Source: an uncultured Bacteroides sp. (GTDB lineage: Bacteria; Bacteroidota; Bacteroidia; Bacteroidales; Bacteroidaceae). From it: a stretch of 13,330 bases of DNA. The translations under genes and the position numbers were made by a program. The DNA lies in NCBI GenBank assembly GCA_900766195.1, contig CAAFUN010000023.1, forward strand, positions 1 through 13,330, in the 5' to 3' direction. The notes beneath the pieces were generated by a model that ran no database searches, was not told where the DNA came from, and was given only the letters and a program-made list of their open reading frames with translations. Below, piece after piece: positions 1 to 4,225 of the stretch; the first letter of the stretch is position 1; the number at the start of each line of letters is the position of its first letter.

Positions 1-180
1 CTCCACATTTCTTCTGAAAAGTTCAATCACATTCAGAGCCAATTTCTTCTTCGATGGTGTAAGTGAATTGATAAACTCCTCAAAAGAAGGTTGCTCATTC
101 TCCAGCTGCTTGTTGGAAATATTGTAAATCAACTCATTGTCTGATAGACTGCGTAGGTCATTGTCGAAAATTGTAGTCAT
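1..180 (-). CDS. Possible RadC-like (JAB domain) protein, N-terminal part
   Basis: An open frame of 60 codons starts with ATG at 180 and runs off the left edge without a stop, so only the N-terminus is visible. It begins MTTIFDNDLRSLSDNELIY and has a segment SKKKLALNVIELFRR (about residues 44-58). That segment resembles the stretch before the JAB metalloprotease-like domain in RadC-family proteins of Bacteroidota mobile elements, where a KLxLAxxELxRR pattern recurs. The catalytic-domain residues lie outside the window, so the family call is tentative. The neighbouring ssb on the same strand fits the DNA-metabolism cargo of such elements. The leader is A/T-rich and shows no Shine-Dalgarno sequence. 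It could equally be another element-borne protein of unknown function. Confidence 0.45.
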   Translation of the reverse strand, partial: MTTIFDNDLRSLSDNELIYNISNKQLENEQPSFEEFINSLTPSKKKLALNVIELFRRNVE

Positions 181-346
181 ACTCTTGCTGTTTAATAATT
201 TATTCTTGATTCTTAAGCCAAGGGAGAAGAGCCTTTAAAAGAAACATTTCTCCCCGTAGGCAGTTTTTTTTCATTCCGTCATCTGTCGCCAGTAGATCAT
301 TTCGCCTTTATGTTGCTCCATAAGGTATCCTGAGAAGTATCACAGC

Positions 347-437
347 AAGGTTTTCTATGTAAATACTACCTGCAAGGTGGAGATTTGCATAGAAACAACG
401 TCCGACCTTGCAGTACATCCCAGGATGAATACCTTTG
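347..437 (+). promoter_or_regulatory. Plus-strand promoter module A with inverted repeat
   Basis: The -7 element TACCTTTG lies at 430-437 and a TTG at 408-410 is 19 bp upstream, the spacing expected of the Bacteroidota promoter consensus. The TTG is the end of CCGACCTTG (402-410). That sequence pairs with CAAGGTGG (373-380) as an interrupted inverted repeat, which could be an operator covering the -33 region. Upstream are AAGGTTTTC (347-355) and AAATACTACC (361-370). All four blocks recur in the same order near 2849-2951. No gene lies directly downstream on this strand. Confidence 0.55.
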
Positions 438-612
438 CAACGATAAAGAGAAATGTACTTACGGCATCAACGACATGAAATAGGCTGACGACGGGAATAA
501 GAGAAATGCTATAGTGCGAACAAACATTGTGAGCAGTATGTAAAAGAGAATCACAAAGTATCGATACAACAGAATCGAATAACACATATAACAGGAACAG
601 ATAGCGAGCAAG

Positions 613-637
613 AAAAAAGCGACCCGAAAGCCGCTTT
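613..637 (-). terminator. Intrinsic terminator of ssb
   Basis: Read on the minus strand, AAAGCGGC pairs with GTCGCTTT (8 bp including one G-U) around the loop TTTCGG, and the right arm continues into a run of T (TTTTTTC). It lies about 22 bp past the ssb stop codon, which is the expected place. Confidence 0.75.
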
Positions 638-658
638 ATCTGAGGGAGAAACCAAGAA

Positions 659-1033
659 CTATTTCTTGGCCTTTGAAGTCTTAGCTTCCTGTCCGGCAGG
701 ATCTTCTTTTTCCTCGGCAGGACCGAATTCTGTGGCTACCATGATGATTCGGTTATGCTTGACACCATCCTTATCGGACCATTCTTCTGGTTTGAAGAAT
801 CCACGGCAGGTAACCATCTGACCCTTCTTCAAGAGGTCGAACGAGGCACTTTCGTTTTTGCGCCATGTCTCAACGGCCATAAAAGCTGATACTCTGGTGG
901 TATCTTCACCTGCTTTCTCTGTGCGGCTAACTGCCAAAGAGAATCTTGCAACACTTGCGGTAGTGAACTGACGGATTTCAGCATCTTTACCAACGAAACC
1001 TGTAACTGCGAAAGAATTTTCAATCTTCTTCAT
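659..1033 (-). CDS. ssb: Single-stranded DNA-binding protein, element type
   Basis: The product is a 124-residue OB-fold protein that would coat single-stranded DNA during replication, repair or conjugative transfer. The N-terminal half has the SSB pattern: VTGFVGKDAEIRQF (residues 10-23), then SVARFSLAVSR (27-37), an aromatic strand around AVETWRKN (53-60), and later GQMVTCRGFFKPEEW (71-85). It is shorter than a housekeeping SSB (about 150-180 residues). It ends in a basic tail (AKTSKAKK) rather than the acidic tip ending in PF that recruits partner proteins. Both traits suit an accessory SSB from a plasmid or integrative element. The ATG start at 1033 is supported by a leader that shares AGTTAAACAAT (plus-strand reading) with the gene at 1756-1932, at nearly the same distance from ATG. 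An intrinsic terminator follows the stop codon. Confidence 0.9.
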   Translation of the reverse strand: MKKIENSFAVTGFVGKDAEIRQFTTASVARFSLAVSRTEKAGEDTTRVSAFMAVETWRKNESASFDLLKKGQMVTCRGFFKPEEWSDKDGVKHNRIIMVATEFGPAEEKEDPAGQEAKTSKAKK

Positions 1034-1382
1034 ATCTGTAATTTTTAGAAGTTAAACAATCAATTTTTATATTGCGAGAAGATATTGCAGTCATAGGGCA
1101 GCACCAAGGATAGCTGTGCAATACTCTTTTTATTCCGAGCATCAGAAAAAAAAGGAAGATTGTGCCAGCTACGCCATTGGTCAGAATGCAATGTCCCGTA
1201 ACAGCCCAAGCTGTGCTGCAGTATAGCTTTGCAATGAGAAAAATGATGTGACTTCGCCCAAAAATTGGATGTGAAGCAGAGCCGAAATATCGCAGGTGGT
1301 TTTGTTAAGGAGGCTATCCGTACACGATAGCATGTGAAGCACTCCTGGCAGTGGCATAGAGAAGATAGGGAAATAAAGATAC

Positions 1383-1418
1383 CAATGGTTCAGCTTAGCC
1401 ATTGAGACTGCAAAAGTA
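1383..1418 (-). promoter_or_regulatory. Minus-strand promoter with a hairpin at the predicted RNA start
   Basis: TACTTTTG (1418-1411, minus strand) matches TAnnTTTG and is followed by CAGTCT. The expected start near 1405 coincides with the first base of CAATGG, which pairs with CCATTG 10 nt later. A TTTG lies 14 bp upstream, closer than ideal for a -33 element. If used, it would give ssb a leader of roughly 370 nt. Confidence 0.35.
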
Positions 1419-1695
1419 GAAGTGCCCGACCACAAAGAAAGGTCAGAACTTGTCGGATACCAAGGCTACCCAAAGAACCGATAAAGATGAATAAGTGTCA
1501 AGCACGTAGCTCTTAGTAGCCGTTCGTGCCTGCCGATGATAAGAAAAAGAAGAAAGGAAGCCAAGACCAAAGGCAGACACACTGTTTCGACTATAAAGCG
1601 GTGCCGGTCGCAAAATGGCGAGCGTAAACAATGAAAGATATAAAAGGGTAGGGACACCCTATATGTGTGGGCATAAAAAAGGAAACCTCGAAGAG

Positions 1696-1733
1696 TTAAA
1701 TCAAGTCCAGAACTTAATCCGGACTTGATTTAA
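1696..1733. repeat. Perfect 13-bp inverted repeat, possible terminator
   Basis: TTAAATCAAGTCC (1696-1708) and GGACTTGATTTAA (1721-1733) are perfect inverse copies around a 12-nt loop. The hairpin starts about 23 bp after the stop codon of the gene at 1756-1932. Neither strand has a T-run directly after the stem, so a Rho-independent terminator is only possible. RNA 3'-end protection or a protein-binding site are alternatives. Confidence 0.6.
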
Positions 1734-1755
1734 TTACAAAAAATAAAGTCTGTTC

Positions 1756-1932
1756 TCAGATGTTATAATCAGAATCGACCATGTTTTCATATAGGTCTTC
1801 GGGAACCATGTATGAACTATCTGGAACTTCATCGTGTCCATCAAGGTTATCAACGAACAGACACTCATGGAATCTATCACTTTCCATAAAATACTGAATT
1901 TCCGGCCAGGTTACTAAGATATATTTATCCAT
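1756..1932 (-). CDS. Small acidic protein of unknown function
   Basis: A 58-residue protein starting MDKYILVTWPEIQYFMES and ending in an acidic tail (EDLYENMVDSDYNI). I do not recognise the family. It is the last of four small genes on the same strand with gaps of about 50 bp or less. An upstream ATG at 1962 would add ten residues (MNCLTLYFFD). I prefer 1932 because the leader contains AGTTAAACAAT (1948-1958, plus-strand reading) at almost the same distance from ATG as in ssb. With the 1962 start that shared leader would lie inside the coding region. There is no membrane segment and no visible motif. Confidence 0.6.
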   Translation of the reverse strand: MDKYILVTWPEIQYFMESDRFHECLFVDNLDGHDEVPDSSYMVPEDLYENMVDSDYNI

Positions 1933-1980
1933 ATCAAAAAAATAAAGAGTTAAACAATTCATTTGAACATAGCCACTAAC

Positions 1981-2190
1981 CTACTTCACTACTGAAACGA
2001 TTTTCTTGTCAGGATGGCAACTGAAATTCCAGTCAATCACGTCATCTTTCAGTGTGGTCTGAATACCACTATGTAGCACCATGCCACAATTATCCTGAAC
2101 CATCTGACGGGCTTCTACTCTACTCGATGCCTTGACTTCAAAGACACCTTCAAACACAAAACGTGTCTTTACCTTATATACTTTTTCCAT
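1981..2190 (-). CDS. Small protein of unknown function
   Basis: A 69-residue protein starting MEKVYKVKTRFVFEGVFEVK. Alternating hydrophobic residues at the start suggest a beta-hairpin. These are followed by a helix-like stretch (SSRVEARQMVQDNCGMV) and an aromatic, Cys/His-containing end (DWNFSCHPDKK). I recognise no catalytic motif. Proteins with this general layout are common in gene clusters of Bacteroidota conjugative elements, but that is a general impression. It lies 52 bp after the gene at 2243-2425 and 48 bp before the next, which suggests cotranscription. The leader is A/T-rich without a Shine-Dalgarno sequence. Confidence 0.65.
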   Translation of the reverse strand: MEKVYKVKTRFVFEGVFEVKASSRVEARQMVQDNCGMVLHSGIQTTLKDDVIDWNFSCHPDKKIVSVVK

Positions 2191-2242
2191 ATTCTTTAGT
2201 ATTTATATTTATTAGTTGAAACGTACAAGAGTAATATAGTAT

Positions 2243-2425
2243 TCACTCATACACAATGACTTCATCACGATAAGTAACTATTTCCTTGCCATTGGTAAGC
2301 CGAACAACCAACTCATTTCCATAGTCACTAACTACAGTTCCTTCGGTGTAGCCTCTGTATAGCACAATCAAAGAACAATATGCACCAATAACCTCTGTGA
2401 GCTCTTCATATTCATACATGACCAT
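2243..2425 (-). CDS. Small beta-rich protein of unknown function
   Basis: A 60-residue protein starting MVMYEYEELTEVIG. The remainder (YTEGTVVSDYGNELVVRL, then NGKEIVTYRDEVIV) alternates hydrophobic and polar residues with turns at G/N. This looks like a small beta-barrel of the SH3 or KOW kind. No specific family is recognised. The ATG at 2425 begins two bases after the TAG of the upstream gene (2430-2428), so the two are probably translationally coupled. A GTG at 2428 and a second ATG at 2419 are alternative starts. Confidence 0.6.
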   Translation of the reverse strand: MVMYEYEELTEVIGAYCSLIVLYRGYTEGTVVSDYGNELVVRLTNGKEIVTYRDEVIVYE

Positions 2426-2427
2426 CA

Positions 2428-2754
2428 CTATTTAAGTTCCACAATCTGCTCTACTCTACCAAACAAGATGCTACGCAAAGCAGTCTTGTCCACTGCAAAA
2501 TATTCGGCTATCTGACCATATTGCTTCACCCAATAATGATGCAATGCATCGGCAAAAGAAAATCGCCATCCTTGAAGCGGAACGCTCTGTTTGAAATAAG
2601 CATTGCGGTTCACTGCCTCAGTCAACCAATTCTTTTCACTGCGTTCCATCTTCTCACCTCGATTCAGTTTTTCACGAAGCTGGTACACCTTACAACTCTC
2701 AAGGGATGCCAATGCAGGCACTTCCCATTCTACAAATTTTCTTGCTATATCCAT
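2428..2754 (-). CDS. Small protein of unknown function, first gene of a four-gene cluster
   Basis: A 108-residue protein starting MDIARKFVEWEVPALASLES. It has a basic helix-like stretch (YQLREKLNRGEKMERSEKNW), a central aromatic segment (GWRFSFADALHHYWVKQYG), and a C-terminal YFAVDKTALRSILFGRV. The last part could form a helix-turn-helix-like fold, but no established family is recognised. The preferred start is ATG at 2754; the open frame upstream begins only with TTG at 2760. It opens a same-strand cluster that continues with almost no gap into the gene at 2425. A small dyad GTAGG/CCTAC (2781-2785 and 2791-2795) lies in its leader and may be regulatory. Confidence 0.65.
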   Translation of the reverse strand: MDIARKFVEWEVPALASLESCKVYQLREKLNRGEKMERSEKNWLTEAVNRNAYFKQSVPLQGWRFSFADALHHYWVKQYGQIAEYFAVDKTALRSILFGRVEQIVELK

Positions 2755-2848
2755 ATCCAAAATGTTATTTTCTCCCTTTCGTAGGATGAACCTACTTGGG
2801 GCTTGTTAATAATTTTGGTGCGATAAAAGGTGTTACGGCTGTTCTTAC

Positions 2849-2951
2849 AAGGTTTTCCTCTGAAATACTACCACCAAAGGTGGCTGAAGATTTCAAAGGA
2901 AATGAGTATCACACCGACCTTGAAAGGATAAGGACGGAACAGATACCTTTG
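2849..2951 (+). promoter_or_regulatory. Plus-strand promoter module B, related to module A
   Basis: TACCTTTG (2944-2951) and TTG (2920-2922) form a Bacteroidota-type promoter with 21-bp spacing. The TTG again ends a CCGACCTTG block (2914-2922). Upstream are AAATACTACC (2863-2872) and AAGGTTTTC (2849-2857), spaced 14 bp start to start exactly as in module A. CCACC/GGTGG (2871-2875 and 2879-2883) makes a small hairpin. The order and identity of four blocks show common ancestry with module A. Confidence 0.55.
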
Positions 2952-2952
2952 C

Positions 2953-3003
2953 AGCAAAATGGTGACAAAGCCGCAAGTTTGTCACAAGCTATTTGCTCTT
3001 TTT
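2953..3003 (+). ncRNA. Possible short structured RNA ending in a terminator
   Basis: Immediately after promoter B lies a nested hairpin. The inner stem GTGACAAA (2962-2969) pairs with TTTGTCAC (2978-2985), and the outer stem AGCAAA (2953-2958) pairs with TTTGCT (2992-2997). CTTTTT (2998-3003) follows. A transcript starting near 2956 would be only about 48 nt if it ends there. It may be a small RNA or an attenuator, and its 3' end is antisense to the end of the broken VirE-N-like gene. Confidence 0.4.
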
Positions 3004-3667
3004 ATAAAAGTTGCGCTTATGTTTTTTATAATATTTCTGACGAATAAGATCCATCTCAGCCACTGAAAGACTGTGAGATATATTAAACTCTAAAAGCTCT
3101 TTCTTAAGATACAGATCTGGATCGTACGAAATAAAACAGAGTCGAGTAATATCTGCTCAAGTTGGATCAATATTTAGATTATACTTTTGTTTGATATAGT
3201 CTCTAACGGCTGGAAATGCTTCGTATTCATGAACAATCCAAGAGTCTTTCTCTTCAAATTCATTATCATATTTCAACATGACTAATGCTTTTAATCCCAA
3301 TCCTGATGGTGATGCCCAAATCGCCAATAAATGAGGGTCATTATATAGAGTCTGCATATCATTTATTGAGTTTTCAAGATGGTCTAAATCGAGAACCATT
3401 AGATTTGTGTAGCCGAATATTTGATTTTTTCTTTTGCTAAGAAAGAAACGGCCAGAGAAAGATACAAGAGGAAGACGTTTTTTCCTATCACGAAATATTT
3501 CATGAGAATTGTAACGGAGGCTGTTTCGCACTTTTCGGATATGGTTTTCGTAATATCCTTTTCTGAAACGATTCAGGATATTAAATAAAGTAATGGTCAA
3601 AGGCTCCAAATCTAACAGAAGAAAAAATGGAGATCTTTTTATTCAGTATATCTATAGTCTGCTTCAT
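2989..3667 (-). pseudogene. Decayed VirE-N/BT4734-like gene
   Basis: The conserved part reads KRLPLVSFSGRF, then NLMVLDLDHLEN, then AIWASPSGLGLKALV and NLNIDPT. These are the hallmarks of the BT4734-like/VirE N-terminal domain common in Bacteroidota mobile elements, which is related to primase-polymerase folds. Two lesions are seen. First, the frame with the best start (ATG at 3667, MKQTIDILNKKISIFSS) is one base out of register with the conserved frame; the indel lies near 3605-3612. Second, after NIDPT an in-frame TGA (3157-3159) interrupts the frame. The family sequence then resumes as ADITRLCFISYDPDLYL and continues to TAG at 2989. Even joined, the product would be about 225 residues, so any downstream helicase-like part is missing. 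The gene is read divergently from the XRE regulator. Confidence 0.75.
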
Positions 3668-3689
3668 TTATTTTCACTTGATGATTTTG

Positions 3690-3728
3690 CAAAAATAAAA
3701 TTCAATTATGCAGTGATTCTGCATAATT
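3690..3728 (-). promoter_or_regulatory. Promoter of the VirE-N-like gene with a palindromic operator
   Basis: TATTTTTG on the minus strand (3697-3690) matches the -7 consensus and lies about 23 bp before the ATG at 3667. Directly upstream is a perfect palindrome: AATTATGCAG (3704-3713), a 5-nt spacer, and CTGCATAATT (3719-3728). It covers the region where the -33 element should be. This is a typical layout for repression by a dimeric regulator, and the adjacent XRE protein is the natural candidate. Confidence 0.6.
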
Positions 3729-3779
3729 CTTAGTATAACACAAAAGGGGATCTGATTCGCAACATTTTAGACAAAAAAA

Positions 3780-3795
3780 TATGCTAAAGAGCATA
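3780..3795. repeat. Second TATGC-type dyad in the divergent region
   Basis: TATGCT (3780-3785) and AGCATA (3790-3795) form a perfect dyad with a 4-nt spacer. The half-site TATGC/GCATA is also inside the larger palindrome at 3704-3728, though with different spacing. It may be a weaker operator for the same protein. Confidence 0.35.
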
Positions 3796-3875
3796 AAAAT
3801 GGACAAAATCGTAGAATAGTTAGCTTTATCAACCATTTATTTGACCAAGAATCAATTTATGTGAACGAAAATCAT

Positions 3876-3883
3876 TAAATTTG
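3876..3883 (+). promoter_or_regulatory. Likely promoter -7 element of the XRE regulator
   Basis: TAAATTTG matches TAnnTTTG and lies about 30 bp before the ATG at 3914. No good TTTG is found 19-21 bp upstream, so the promoter may be weak or need activation. Confidence 0.4.
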
Positions 3884-3913
3884 GAGGGTAATAAAACATA
3901 AAAATGAAGGTTT

Positions 3914-4123
3914 ATGGAGAAAATAAATCGTATCAAGGTGGTATTGGTTGAGAGAGATAAAACCAATAAATGGCTGGCAGAGCAGCTCGGAAAAGACTAT
4001 TCAACGGTCTCTAAATGGTGTACGAACACTACACAACCCAACCTGGAAACACTCATCCAAATTGCTAGAGTTTTGGGTGTAGAAGTTCAAGAGTTGTTGG
4101 TTAAGCAGCCGGTAGATAAGTGA
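3914..4123 (+). CDS. XRE-family DNA-binding regulator
   Basis: A 69-residue single-domain HTH protein of the Cro/C1 (XRE) type. The HTH spans roughly residues 18-46. NKWLAEQLGKDYS covers the first helix and turn, TVSKWCTNT the recognition helix, and QPNLETLIQIARVLGV the following helices, ending at VEVQELLV. The size and position just upstream of a restriction-modification operon resemble controller (C) proteins, which time methylase and nuclease expression. XRE genes also precede many type I systems without proven control. Such proteins normally act as dimers, and palindromes are present both upstream (3704-3728) and downstream (4125-4153). The ATG at 3914 is preceded by AAGG at 3907-3910. 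The gap to hsdM is 102 bp and holds a separate promoter. Confidence 0.9.
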   Translation: MEKINRIKVVLVERDKTNKWLAEQLGKDYSTVSKWCTNTTQPNLETLIQIARVLGVEVQELLVKQPVDK

Positions 4124-4124
4124 T

Positions 4125-4153
4125 ACGGCCGTGAAATTTCATTTTTTCGAAAA
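4125..4153. repeat. Three adjacent short palindromes between the regulator and hsdM
   Basis: ACGGCCGT (4125-4132), TGAAATTTCA (4132-4141) and TTTTCGAAAA (4144-4153) follow one another directly after the regulator's stop codon. They may be operator sites. The middle one, followed by six T, might act as a weak terminator for the regulator. Confidence 0.4.
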
Positions 4154-4182
4154 GAGTGCAGATAGGTTGCATTAGTGCCATA

Positions 4183-4190
4183 TATGTTTG
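4183..4190 (+). promoter_or_regulatory. Promoter -7 element of the hsdM operon
   Basis: TATGTTTG matches TAnnTTTG, followed by CAC. The predicted start near 4196 leaves a leader of about 30 nt before the ATG at 4226. A TTG at 4167-4169 is only 13 bp upstream, so the -33 element is poor. GTGCA (4156-4160) and TGCAC (4189-4193) frame the promoter as an interrupted inverted repeat. Confidence 0.5.
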
Positions 4191-4225
4191 CACACAAATA
4201 AAAAAGTAAAAAGTCATAGACAAAT

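Larger units (their letters stand above)
181..658. other. Gene-free stretch with a plus-strand promoter module and a terminator
   Basis: No convincing protein-coding frame is seen on either strand: the open frame at 355-585 on the minus strand has poor protein character and no family resemblance. The stretch contains a hairpin with arms GGGAGAA (222-228) and TTCTCCC (248-254) in the leader of the leftmost gene. It also holds the plus-strand promoter module at 347-437 and the ssb terminator at 613-637. A transcript from the promoter would run toward the 3' end of ssb without meeting a gene, so it may be a non-coding RNA. Confidence 0.5.
1061..1755. other. Gene-free stretch of about 690 bp with hairpins and promoters
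   Basis: The open frames here (for example 1181-1435 and 1443-1631 on the minus strand) overlap each other and do not look like proteins. The sequence is instead rich in small dyads: GCTATC/GATAGC (1313-1318 and 1326-1331), CAATGG/CCATTG (1383-1388 and 1399-1404), and AGGGT/ACCCT (1645-1649 and 1656-1660). A 10-bp direct repeat ATGTGAAGCA occurs at 1269-1278 and 1332-1341. A TAGCTTTG element on the plus strand (1224-1231) and a TACTTTTG element on the minus strand (1418-1411) could be promoters. The stretch may be a long structured leader of ssb or a degraded remnant. Confidence 0.5.

Noticed and set aside
222..254. Hairpin GGGAGAA/TTCTCCC as a terminator
   Set aside because: The loop is about 19 nt and the nearest T-run on the plus strand is over 10 nt away. 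At most it is a leader structure of the leftmost gene.
1181..1657. Several minus-strand open frames of 60-85 codons
   Set aside because: They overlap one another, resemble no family, have unusual composition and lack good starts. I treat the stretch as non-coding.
2796..3047. Plus-strand open frame of 83 codons over promoter module B
   Set aside because: It contains the promoter, the hairpins and the end of the VirE-N-like remnant in antisense. The related module at 347-437 is not open in the matching frame, so coding is unlikely.
3157..3159. TGA in the VirE-N-like gene read as selenocysteine or another recoded residue
   Set aside because: No selenocysteine insertion hairpin is evident after it, and a second lesion (frameshift near 3608) is present. 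Decay explains both.
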